Below, in pieces: positions 44,616 to 52,433 of a DNA stretch of 64,000 bases. The DNA comes from Planctomycetaceae bacterium. Lineage in GTDB: Bacteria > Planctomycetota > Phycisphaerae > UBA1845 > UTPLA1. The first letter of the stretch is position 1, and each line of letters begins with the position of its first letter. Below the pieces are notes generated by a model. That model had not been told where the DNA came from and ran no database searches. It was given only the letters and a program-made list of their open reading frames with translations. Location: NCBI GenBank assembly GCA_006969385.1, contig CP030884.1:868001-932000 (forward strand), in the 5' to 3' direction. Position numbers and translations under genes: made by a program.

Positions 44616-45395
44616 ATGAAGAGAGTCCTCACCCTCGCATGCATCGCCGCCATCGCCACCGGCTGCACGCAGAACAACATCGAACACCAGATGATTCGCC
44701 CGATCGAAAAGGCGCACAACATCGACGCCTGGCACGACACGCAGGCAATGGCTGTCACCGTCGACGTGAACTTCGGCGGCCAAAAGATGGTCGACGCCGC
44801 CAACTTCATCTTCGAAACCAATGGCCCCCGCGCCCGCATGGATATGAAGGACGGCACTGTGGTGATCTTCGATGGCCAAGAAGCCTACGTCTCACCCGCC
44901 TCGGCCGACCCGCCCGGGGCACGCTTCCACGTTCTCACGTGGCCTTGGTTTATCGTCTCGCCCTACAAACTGCGCGGCGAGGCCGTCAATCTGAGCGAAT
45001 TGGGCCATCGCCCCCTCGATGGTCACCAGCATCGCACCTGCAAGATGACATTCGACCCCGGCACCGGCGATGCACCCGACGACTGGTATATCCTGTATCG
45101 CGATCTCGATAACAACCGCTTGGTGGCCCAGGCCTACATCGTCACTTTCGGTCAGCGCAAGGAAATCATCGTCGAAGACCCGCACGCCGTTTGGTACCAA
45201 GATTATCGCGACGTAAACGGCATGCCGATCCCGATGCAGTGGAGCTTCTGGAATTGGGACGCCGGCCGCGGCGGTCTCGTCGGCGATCCGATCGGCAGTG
45301 CTAAATTATCGAATGCACAATTCGTTACGCCCGCGCCGGATACATTCGAAGTTCCCAAAGACGCCCGCAAACTTCCCGTGCCCAACGCGGGATAG
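44616..45395 (+). CDS. Envelope lipoprotein of unknown function
   Basis: A 259-residue protein with a lipoprotein signal peptide ending IATGC (Cys17). The mature part is beta-rich and begins with about 30 residues preceding 'AMAVTVDVNFGGQKMVDAANFIFETNGPRARMDMKDGTVVIFDGQEAYVSP' (several LolA/LolB-like or DUF6503-like short strands; quoted pieces: VTVDVNFGG, FIFETN, RMDMKDG). This resembles the half-barrel fold of lipoprotein carriers, but sequence evidence is weak. AGGAG lies nine bases before the ATG. A bidirectional terminator separates it from the convergent pdhC gene. Confidence 0.75.
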   Translation: MKRVLTLACIAAIATGCTQNNIEHQMIRPIEKAHNIDAWHDTQAMAVTVDVNFGGQKMVDAANFIFETNGPRARMDMKDGTVVIFDGQEAYVSPASADPPGARFHVLTWPWFIVSPYKLRGEAVNLSELGHRPLDGHQHRTCKMTFDPGTGDAPDDWYILYRDLDNNRLVAQAYIVTFGQRKEIIVEDPHAVWYQDYRDVNGMPIPMQWSFWNWDAGRGGLVGDPIGSAKLSNAQFVTPAPDTFEVPKDARKLPVPNAG

Positions 45396-45473
45396 ATCGC
45401 TCGCGCAGCGAATTGCGCAACGGCGTACGCAAAGCCAAAATCTGCTCAATTGCGCGCACGCAGTAAAACGGAA

Positions 45474-45501
45474 AAAGCCCAACCACAGTTGGTTGGGCTT
45501 T
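45474..45501. terminator. Bidirectional rho-independent terminator
   Basis: A 12-bp stem, AAAGCCCAACCA pairing with TGGTTGGGCTTT, with loop CAGT. It is flanked by A-rich sequence on the left and T-rich on the right, so it can end transcription of both the lipoprotein gene (plus) and pdhC (minus). Confidence 0.88.
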
Positions 45502-45534
45502 CTGTATTGCGTTTTTTCTGTTTTCAAGCCGCCC

Positions 45535-46902
45535 TTAAGAAGCCAACAGCAGATTCAGCGGATTCTCAAGGAAATCGATAATCGCCGTCGTAAAGCGCGC
45601 CCCATCGGCACCATCGATCACGCGGTGGTCGAACGACAGGAACAGCGGCATCATCTTGCGTACCACGATTTCATCGTTGCGAATCACGGGCTTCTTCTGC
45701 AGCTTGCCCATGCCCAGAATCGCCACTTCCGGATAGTTGATCATCGGCGTGGCAAACGTGCCGCCCAACGCGCCGACATTCGTCACGGTAAACGTGCCGC
45801 CGCGCATCTCGGAGATATCCAACTTGAAGTCGCGCGCCTTATCGGCGATTTCCTTCAGCTCTTTCGAAATCGTCATCAGACCCTTGCGATCGACGTCGCG
45901 CAGTACCGGCACCATCAAGCCACGATCGGTATCGACGGCCACGCCGACGTGCACGTAATCCTTAAAGATCATCTCACCGGCGACGTCATCGTAAGACGCG
46001 TTAAACGCCGGGAACTGTCGCAGCGCGCCGGCGACCGCCTTGATAACAAACGCCGTCAGCGTGAGCTTCACGCCCTGCTCGGCCATCACGGCACCGTGTT
46101 CCTTGCGGAAGGCTTCCAGATCGGTGATATCCGCTTCGTCGCCGTGGGTCACGCGCGGCAGCTGCCACGACTTGATCATCTGGCGTGCGATGGCTTTGCG
46201 AATTTGCGGCACAGCCTCGCGCCGCACCGGTCCCCACTGTGAGAAGTCGGGCAGGCCGTCGCCTGAGATGCTGGCTGGCACCGTCGCAGCGCCACCGCTG
46301 GTCGGTGCGCTCGCGGCGCGACCCTGATCGGCACCCGCACGCTGTTGGCTGCCGCTCGTCAGCATGAAGCGTTCGACATCTTCTTTGAGAATGCGACCAC
46401 CGGACCCGGTGCCGTGTACCTGTCGCAGGTCGACATTGTTTTCGCGCGCCAACCGGCGCACGGCTGGTGCTGCAGGAATCGGACCGTCGCCATGAATGAC
46501 TGGGGCTTCGGCCACCGTCGAACTTGGTGCCACGCTCGGCGCGGGCGGGCCGCCGCCTTGCTGCGCTGCCGACTGTACCGATGATGCCGGTGCCGACGCC
46601 GCTTTGGGTGCCGGTGCTTCTTGTTTCTTTTCTTCTTTCGCAGGAGCAGACGCTGCACCACCGCCGTCACCACCGACAACGAGTAAGACTTGGCCGACCG
46701 TCACAGTGTCACCCTGCTTAACGTTGAGCGCCGTGACTTCGCCGGCATAGGGCACCGGCAACTCGACGGCTGCCTTGTCGGTCTCAACCTCAAGCACCAT
46801 CTGGTCTTCTTCGACGGTATCCCCTTCGGAGATCATCACGTTCACAACTTGTGCTTCGTGAATGCCCTCACCCAAATCCGGCAGTTTGAATTCTTTACCC
46901 AT
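45535..46902 (-). CDS. pdhC: Dihydrolipoamide acyltransferase (E2) of a 2-oxoacid dehydrogenase complex
   Basis: A 455-residue E2. One N-terminal lipoyl domain (about 1-80) has lipoyl Lys43 in ETDKAAVELP. An Ala/Pro-rich linker follows, then the peripheral subunit-binding domain (about 142-180: APAVRRLARENNVDLRQV, in pieces). The C-terminal catalytic domain has the active-site His426 and Asp430 in DHRVIDGADG. It transfers the acyl group from E1 to CoA. AAGGA lies six bases before the ATG. It is the last gene of the E1alpha-E1beta-E2 cluster; no E3 gene is present here. Confidence 0.95.
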   Translation of the reverse strand: MGKEFKLPDLGEGIHEAQVVNVMISEGDTVEEDQMVLEVETDKAAVELPVPYAGEVTALNVKQGDTVTVGQVLLVVGGDGGGAASAPAKEEKKQEAPAPKAASAPASSVQSAAQQGGGPPAPSVAPSSTVAEAPVIHGDGPIPAAPAVRRLARENNVDLRQVHGTGSGGRILKEDVERFMLTSGSQQRAGADQGRAASAPTSGGAATVPASISGDGLPDFSQWGPVRREAVPQIRKAIARQMIKSWQLPRVTHGDEADITDLEAFRKEHGAVMAEQGVKLTLTAFVIKAVAGALRQFPAFNASYDDVAGEMIFKDYVHVGVAVDTDRGLMVPVLRDVDRKGLMTISKELKEIADKARDFKLDISEMRGGTFTVTNVGALGGTFATPMINYPEVAILGMGKLQKKPVIRNDEIVVRKMMPLFLSFDHRVIDGADGARFTTAIIDFLENPLNLLLAS

Positions 46903-47018
46903 CGTGGTCCTTTTGCGCGCGGGTAATCCCGCGAATCATCATCCGTCGTGTGACGGCTCGTATTTTTTGGCAACGAAGCGTGCACGGTAAGATTGACGCG
47001 TTCGCCGTGTTCTTAGCC

Positions 47019-47050
47019 TGACCGCTTCCTTACGGGCGCGGCTCTGATCG
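47019..47050 (+). repeat. GGCTCT-family element, copy 6
   Basis: It reads TGACCGCTTCC TTACGGGC then GCGGCTCTGAT (split here), almost identical to copy 5 at 27546, about 19.5 kb away. It lies between pdhC and pdhB. Confidence 0.7.
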
Positions 47051-47069
47051 GAGCTTCGCTCCGCTCGCG

Positions 47070-47098
47070 CTGTGGCACCGGTTTTCAACCGGTGTTCC
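47070..47098 (+). repeat. ACCGGTT palindrome, variant copy
   Basis: CACCGGTTTTCAACCGGTG with flanks CTGTGG and TTCC. One loop base differs from the copies at 27455 and 34323. It lies 24 bp before the pdhB stop codon. Confidence 0.75.
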
Positions 47099-47122
47099 TC
47101 ACAGCCGCATCTTAGCAACAAT

Positions 47123-48103
47123 TTAGAAGCTCAACACCTTCTGCGTGGCCGAGACGACTTTGCGGACGTCCGGCATAAACGGCAGTTCGGAATTGAAGAA
47201 AGGCAGCACCAAATCATAGCCCGTCACCCGCTCGATCGGTGCTTCCAGATAAAGCAGGCTGTCTTCAACAATACCCGCTACCACCTCGGCAGCAGGGCCG
47301 ATGTGCTTCGGCGCTTCGTGCACGACCACGCAGCGACCCGTCTTGCGCACCGACGCATTGATCGTGTCACGGTCGAGCGGAACCAGGCTCAGCAAGTCGA
47401 TCAACTCGGCATCGACGCCGTGATCTTCTTCGAGTTCTTCCGCAGCCTCCAGAACCGGCCGCATCGAGGCACCATAGGAGATGATCGTCACGTCGCTGCC
47501 TTCGCGCACGACCTTGGCCTTGCCGATTTCCATCGTTTCGGGTTCGTCCGGAACTTCTTCGCGGAACGCGCGATACGACGCCTTGGGCTCATAGAACATC
47601 ACCGGATCGGGATCGTGGATACTCGCCCGCAACAGCGCTCGCGCGTTGCGTGGCCCCGACGGTATCACCACCTTCATACCCGGCAGGTGCGCCCAAATAG
47701 TCTCGCGGCTTTCGCTGTGATGCTCGATGGCGCGAATACCGCCGCCGTAGGGCATGCGAATCACCATCGGACAGGTGAAGCGACCGCGCGTGCGATTGCG
47801 CAAACGCGTGGCGTGGCTTTCGATTTGGTGAAAACCGTGATAGCCGAAGCCGGAGAATTGCATTTCGCAAATCGGCGTGTAGCCGGTTACGCATAAGCCG
47901 ATGGCCAATCCGATGATAGCCGACTCGGCCACCGGGAAGTCCACCACGCGTTCTTCGCCGAACTGCTTCAGCAAGCCTTCGGTAATGCGAAACACGCCTT
48001 CGTCGTAACCGACATCCTGACCGAGGATGATCGCCTTATCATTTTCGGCCAGCGCTTCACGTAACGCGAGGTTGAGCGCCTTGGCCATATTCAACATTGC
48101 CAT
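47123..48103 (-). CDS. pdhB: 2-oxoacid dehydrogenase E1 component, beta subunit
   Basis: A 326-residue thiamine-diphosphate enzyme subunit. The N-terminal GQDVGYDEGVFRIT, the core GLAIGLCVTGYTPICEMQF and the C-terminal GRCVVVHEAPKHIG are all typical of the E1 beta family. The subunit pairs with E1 alpha to decarboxylate pyruvate or a branched-chain 2-oxoacid. AAGGA lies 10 bases upstream of the ATG. It is 158 bp downstream of pdhA and 220 bp upstream of pdhC, with repeats in the second gap. Confidence 0.95.
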   Translation of the reverse strand: MAMLNMAKALNLALREALAENDKAIILGQDVGYDEGVFRITEGLLKQFGEERVVDFPVAESAIIGLAIGLCVTGYTPICEMQFSGFGYHGFHQIESHATRLRNRTRGRFTCPMVIRMPYGGGIRAIEHHSESRETIWAHLPGMKVVIPSGPRNARALLRASIHDPDPVMFYEPKASYRAFREEVPDEPETMEIGKAKVVREGSDVTIISYGASMRPVLEAAEELEEDHGVDAELIDLLSLVPLDRDTINASVRKTGRCVVVHEAPKHIGPAAEVVAGIVEDSLLYLEAPIERVTGYDLVLPFFNSELPFMPDVRKVVSATQKVLSF

Positions 48104-48261
48104 ATTCGATGTATCCTTCTTTCAATCGTTCCACTGCTGCATCAGCAGTGCGACGATTCATTCACATTTTGTCGCCGTCGAGAGTGTTCGAGTAACCGAA
48201 CCGTCTGTTAGGCACTACTCATAGAGCAGTGGCACAAGATCGTCTTATTTACCGACGCCAC

Positions 48262-49389
48262 TCAATGCACCGCGCTGTGCGAGACTGACGCCGAACCCGA
48301 CGCCTTTCCGTTGCCGTTTCCGTTGAGGTAAGCCTCAAACTGCGCCCGTTGCTGTTCCAGCGCGGGTGTGCGTTCGGCAAAGCAATGATCGAACGGTTCC
48401 ATCAGGTTGGGCTCGTACGATTCGGATGCTTGCACCGCTTCCGCAATTTCGTCCGTGATTTCTGCTTCCATCTTCTCGCGCCCGGCCTCATCGAGCACAC
48501 CCTTGTCGCTGATGTACTTCCAAAAGCGCACCAGCGGATCTTTCGGCTTCCACGGTTCGACTTCTTCGTCTTTGCGATACTTGGTCGGGTCGTCGGCGGT
48601 CGTGTGCACGCCCATGCGATAGGTGACCGCTTCGATCAACGTCGGCCCGCCACCCTTGCGCGCCTTTTCGACCGCTTCGCGCGTGGCTTCGACCATCGCC
48701 AGAATATCGTTGCCGTCGGTTTGAATGCCGTCGATACCGTAGGCGATCGCTTTTTGTGCCAGCGTTTTCGATGCCGATTGTTTGTGTCTGGGCAGCGAAA
48801 TGGCCCAGTGATTGTTTTGAATGACAACGACCAACGGCAGTCCGAACGTGGCCGCACAGTTGAGCCCTTCGTGGAAATCGCCCTCGCTGGTACCGCCGTC
48901 ACCGACAAAGGCCACCGCCACCCGATCGCCACCATCGAGCTTGAGCCCCCAGGCAATGCCCGCCCCGTATTGGATTTGCGACGCCACCGGCACCGAGATT
49001 GGCATGTCGTTCATCTTGGCGAGCGGCGTGGCGCCAATCTCATTACCGCCCCACCAAAGCATCAGCCGCGCCATGGGCCAACCGCGATAGAGCATGCCCG
49101 CCGGTTCGCGGAACGACGGCACGTACCAATCGCTCTCTTCGATGGCAAAGGCCGGACCGAGCGACGCCGCTTCCTGCCCCAGCGCAGGTCCGTAGGTACC
49201 GATGCGACCTTGGCGTTGCAGCTTAAGCATGCGCTCGTCGTAACGGCGCGCCAGGGTCATGGCGCGAAATAATTTGAGCAGGTCATCTTTGCTGAGCTTA
49301 GGCTCCAGCTTCTTATCGACCTTGCCCTTTTCATCCAAAATGCTGAGCGAATCGATGGTGTTGTCGAGCGTAATCTTCTTGCGGGGCAA
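48262..49389 (-). CDS. pdhA: 2-oxoacid dehydrogenase E1 component, alpha subunit
   Basis: A 375-residue subunit with the thiamine-diphosphate motif beginning GDGGTSEGDFHEGLN and ending near NNHWAIS. The N-terminal GQEAASLGPAFAIEESDWYVPSFRE (in pieces GQEAAS and DWYVPSFRE) fits the PdhA type. The C-terminal 50 residues are charged and Gly/Ser-rich. The start is TTG, strongly supported by GAGGAG six bases away. It is the first gene of the cluster; the choice between pyruvate and branched-chain substrates cannot be settled from the sequence. Confidence 0.93.
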   Translation of the reverse strand: MPRKKITLDNTIDSLSILDEKGKVDKKLEPKLSKDDLLKLFRAMTLARRYDERMLKLQRQGRIGTYGPALGQEAASLGPAFAIEESDWYVPSFREPAGMLYRGWPMARLMLWWGGNEIGATPLAKMNDMPISVPVASQIQYGAGIAWGLKLDGGDRVAVAFVGDGGTSEGDFHEGLNCAATFGLPLVVVIQNNHWAISLPRHKQSASKTLAQKAIAYGIDGIQTDGNDILAMVEATREAVEKARKGGGPTLIEAVTYRMGVHTTADDPTKYRKDEEVEPWKPKDPLVRFWKYISDKGVLDEAGREKMEAEITDEIAEAVQASESYEPNLMEPFDHCFAERTPALEQQRAQFEAYLNGNGNGKASGSASVSHSAVH

Positions 49390-49725
49390 TGTGGTCTCCT
49401 CGTCGGTAAATCGCTCGCGGGTAGAGGCAAACAGACAAGCCGCCGTGACGATGGCTAAATCGTCGGCTGTCGAATATAGACGCGGCTGGCGCGAGCGGAC
49501 ATGCCAATATCCGTGTTTAGAACAAATTCGATTTTAGCGGCTGAAACAGTTTTGCCAATTGATGGCGACTGTCGGCAGGTCTCTCAATTCGGCCCGCCAT
49601 CGGGACGGCGTATCTCTTGGTGGTGGTATCCAAACAATACGATTGCCTGTGCTCGAATGACACTTGGTTCAGCGACTCATCGTCGCCTGTGAGGTGAGTA
49701 AAACGATTTATTAGTACAGCCACTT
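49390..49725. other. 336-bp spacer upstream of pdhA, no recognised feature
   Basis: A TATATT on the minus strand about 90 bp upstream of pdhA could be a -10 element but has no good -35. Nothing else is recognisable. Confidence 0.4.
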
Positions 49726-51033
49726 TCAACGACGCGGCTTGTTTTCGTCCCACCATTTCAGCCACGCTTGCTCGTCGAACCCGAAGTTCTTGCCCGTTAT
49801 GGCGATCAGCGCTTCCTGAACCTCGGTGCGGTACACCGAAACCGGCTCGCGGACGTAGGCCGTATCGACGCCAATCATATGACCCGACCCGACCACCCCG
49901 ATATCGACCGGGTCGTAGCGCACCACCCGCCCCTCCCGAATGTAATGCGTCGGTCCGCCGAAGGTCCCATAAATCTGACCGAGGTACACCGGGCGCGTCA
50001 GCCGCACCGTGCCCATCTTTTCAATCGATAAGTGTGCGATCAGGTCGGGCACTGTGGCGACCGCTTTCATATTGCCCAGCGCCGCAGCGGCGTTGCGGAT
50101 GACGTCTTCCTCTTCGCTCTCCAGCGCGTCGCGCATGCGATCGAGCACGCGCGGATCGTCGCGCCGGCCCAACTCCTCAGCCGCCTCGCGCCGTACGCGC
50201 TCGTCGCCGTCCAGCACCGACAGCACGAGCAAATTCATCGTCGCTTCGTCGTAATCGAATTGCGATAGCGCTTCGACCAACACCAAGCGCGCGGCCACCG
50301 TTCCTTCGCTCAGAATCTTGCTTAGCGCCGGAATCGCCAGCGGGTCGGTCATGCCCAAAATCGTTTCGCGCGCTTTCATGAACTTCTCGCGCGTGACCTT
50401 GCGGCGCTTGGGTGACATGCGGCCGTCGTGAATGGCGCGCACCTTTACGTGATACGACGTGATGATTTTTTGTATGCGGCGCTCTTCCTGCTGCCGTTCG
50501 CGCCGCGCGCGGCTGGCGGCGCTGCGTGTTACCTTTGGTTCGACCCACTCGCCGCGCGCGTTGCGTTCAAAGCCCAACGCTGTGCGTGCAGGTTCAAAAT
50601 CCGCATCGATCTCAAGCGCGTGCTCCAATTCGTCGCGGCGCTCGACCGACAGGCCTTGCGTATCGCACCATTGCGCCAGTTGATAATGCGCTTCGGCGGT
50701 GTTCTTGCACGACTTGCGCCGCTTGCGATACTCGGCCCAGGGCGACGGTTTTTCTTCGATGCGCTCGATCTCGTCCTTCTTAACCGTCGTCACGCCGAGC
50801 CGCGTGCGCACGTGATAGGCCGTGCCGATGTCTTCGACGATTTCGCCCTCGTAACTGTCGCCGGCTTTGGTATGAAAGATGTCTGCTTGTAAGGGCCGTG
50901 CCGACAAGATCGTCATCATCAGCGCGAGCCAAACGACGGGACACCCGGCCACGGGTCGCTCGTCATACCGGAGTATTTGCATGCGTTGGTTTCGGCCCAT
51001 TGTTTTTGAAGCTCGCTGCGCGTACATATTCAT
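49726..51033 (-). CDS. Secreted HEAT-repeat protein with an SH3-like N-terminus
   Basis: About 435 residues, counted from the ATG at 51033; ATGs at 51000 and 50982 are also possible, and the last gives the most usual signal peptide. The signal peptide ends near SARPLQA. A short domain follows (IFHTKAGDSYEGEIVEDIG...TTVKKDEIERIE; in pieces), an SH3/LSm-like motif common in planctomycete envelope proteins. Then come a TPR-like segment, a basic region, and HEAT repeats around DPLAIPALSKIL, DPRVLDRMRDAL and ATVPDLIAHL. The function is unknown, probably as an extracytoplasmic scaffold. It is divergent from the DUF89 gene. Confidence 0.75.
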   Translation of the reverse strand: MNMYAQRASKTMGRNQRMQILRYDERPVAGCPVVWLALMMTILSARPLQADIFHTKAGDSYEGEIVEDIGTAYHVRTRLGVTTVKKDEIERIEEKPSPWAEYRKRRKSCKNTAEAHYQLAQWCDTQGLSVERRDELEHALEIDADFEPARTALGFERNARGEWVEPKVTRSAASRARRERQQEERRIQKIITSYHVKVRAIHDGRMSPKRRKVTREKFMKARETILGMTDPLAIPALSKILSEGTVAARLVLVEALSQFDYDEATMNLLVLSVLDGDERVRREAAEELGRRDDPRVLDRMRDALESEEEDVIRNAAAALGNMKAVATVPDLIAHLSIEKMGTVRLTRPVYLGQIYGTFGGPTHYIREGRVVRYDPVDIGVVGSGHMIGVDTAYVREPVSVYRTEVQEALIAITGKNFGFDEQAWLKWWDENKPRR

Positions 51034-51166
51034 AGAGTCTACCGCCTGTTGCGGCGGATTTCTTCGAAACCGGCGGCATTGCCCCGCCGCAGCCCCGTCG
51101 ATACCCTGCCGCACATATTTGATTTCCGCGAGCGTCGCCAATCATCATAACGATTTGTAAAGTTCC

Positions 51167-52216
51167 ATGCCCGCTCTCCCGTTGCTGCAAAATCCGGAAT
51201 CCTACGTCGCCTGCACGCAGGACTTACATGCCGACGCCGAGACCCGCGACTATTGGATACACCTGTTCGAGCACCATCTCGATGCCCTCGCAACGCTGCC
51301 CGTCGGTGAGCGCCAATTTCAGCACCTCGACGGCTACCGCGCCTTCGCCGACGACTATCTTGCCGGTCTCGCCGCCCTGCGCGACGCCCCTCAAAGCTGG
51401 AACGAACTCACCGTCCTCGCGCTCACGCAATACCGCGATCGACTGTTGCGGCAATACGGCTCTAACGATCCATTTCACGATCTCAAGCAACGTGAGAACG
51501 ATCGGGCGCTGACCCAGTTGCCCGCCGTTCTACAAGAGATTGACCGAACGGCAGTCGACGCGCTTCCGGAGCGCCTGGCGCGCGGCCTGTTTGCCGGCAA
51601 CTTATTCGACATGGGTTCGGACGCCGCCATCGCCGCGTTCGAAAAAGCAGGCGACGGTTTCGCCGCCGCTTGTGCGCGCGTCAAACCGCGCCCCTGGCCC
51701 TTTGACGGTCTCGACGATTGGCGCGACCGGTTGTTTACCGGAAAATATGACAAATGTCTCTTTTTCGTCGACAACGCCGGGCCCGATATTCTTCTCGGCG
51801 TCTTACCGTTCTGTCGGTGGCTGCTAGCCTCCGACATCGAAGTGGTGCTTGCCGCCAACGACACGCCTTCGCTCAACGACATCACCGTCGATGAGCTTAA
51901 CGCGCTGCTTGAACGCGTTGCCGAAATCGACCCTATCTTGAGGGACCGCATCCGCGCCGGTCAGTTGCGCCTCGTCGATTCGGGTTGCACCTCACCGCTA
52001 ATCGACCTGCGTTATCTCACCGATGCGTGCTGCACCGAAGCGCGCGACGCCGATCTGCTTGTCCTCGAAGGCATGGGCCGCGCTGTGGAAAGCAATTTCC
52101 ACACGGCCTTCACCGTCGATTGCCTTAAAATTGCATTGGTGAAAGACGAAATGGTGGCGCGCAGCATCGGCGTCGAATTGTTCGATCCGATTTTTCGCTT
52201 TGATGCAGTCGATTAA
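51167..52216 (+). CDS. DUF89 metal-dependent phosphatase (PANK4 C-terminal type)
   Basis: A 349-residue protein of the DUF89/ARMT1-like damage-control phosphatase family. The signature VDNAGPDILLG starts at 201, with Asp202 and Asn203 as probable metal ligands; NDTPSLNDIT (231-240) carries Asp238; GNLFDMG is at 144-150 and EGMGRAVESN at 301-310. In the animal enzyme PANK4 the same arrangement hydrolyses 4'-phosphopantetheine. Here it is a stand-alone protein. The ATG has no clear ribosome binding site. It ends 14 bp before the tRNA-Thr gene of the opposite strand. Confidence 0.85.
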   Translation: MPALPLLQNPESYVACTQDLHADAETRDYWIHLFEHHLDALATLPVGERQFQHLDGYRAFADDYLAGLAALRDAPQSWNELTVLALTQYRDRLLRQYGSNDPFHDLKQRENDRALTQLPAVLQEIDRTAVDALPERLARGLFAGNLFDMGSDAAIAAFEKAGDGFAAACARVKPRPWPFDGLDDWRDRLFTGKYDKCLFFVDNAGPDILLGVLPFCRWLLASDIEVVLAANDTPSLNDITVDELNALLERVAEIDPILRDRIRAGQLRLVDSGCTSPLIDLRYLTDACCTEARDADLLVLEGMGRAVESNFHTAFTVDCLKIALVKDEMVARSIGVELFDPIFRFDAVD

Positions 52217-52229
52217 GAAGTGCCTGAAT

Positions 52230-52301
52230 AGCCGGCAGTGGGATTCGAACCCACGACCCCAGCTTTACGAAAGCTGTGCTCTACCGCTGAGCTATGCCGG
52301 C
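52230..52301 (-). tRNA. tRNA-Thr (anticodon CGT)
   Basis: A complete cloverleaf on the minus strand: acceptor GCCGGCA/TGCCGGC, D stem GCTC/GAGC, anticodon stem CAGCT/AGCTG with loop TTCGTAA, T stem GTGGG/CCCAC. The anticodon CGT reads ACG. The discriminator is T (U), and CCA is not encoded. Confidence 0.95.
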
Positions 52302-52363
52302 GCGGAGTCCCTTAGTCTCTAATCGGTTACCCGATTCGTCAACATCAAGGGCAAGTCAGAACG

Positions 52364-52410
52364 AAAAACGGCGGCCTTACCGGTGATAACGCACCGGCAA
52401 GATCCGCCGT
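52364..52410 (-). terminator. Rho-independent terminator of the 1,618-residue protein gene
   Basis: On the minus strand the stem ACGGCGG/CCGCCGT, with an inner CCGGTG/CACCGG stem, is followed directly by TTTTTCG. It lies 24 bp after the stop codon of the large gene and before tRNA-Thr. Confidence 0.85.
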
Positions 52411-52433
52411 CGATTCTCAAGAAACGCCACGCC

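Noticed and set aside
45298..46242. Plus-strand frame running from the end of the lipoprotein gene across pdhC
   Set aside because: It crosses a strong terminator and lies antisense to a complete E2 gene.
48349..49272. Plus-strand frame opposite pdhA
   Set aside because: It is antisense to a clear E1 alpha and has no recognisable domain.
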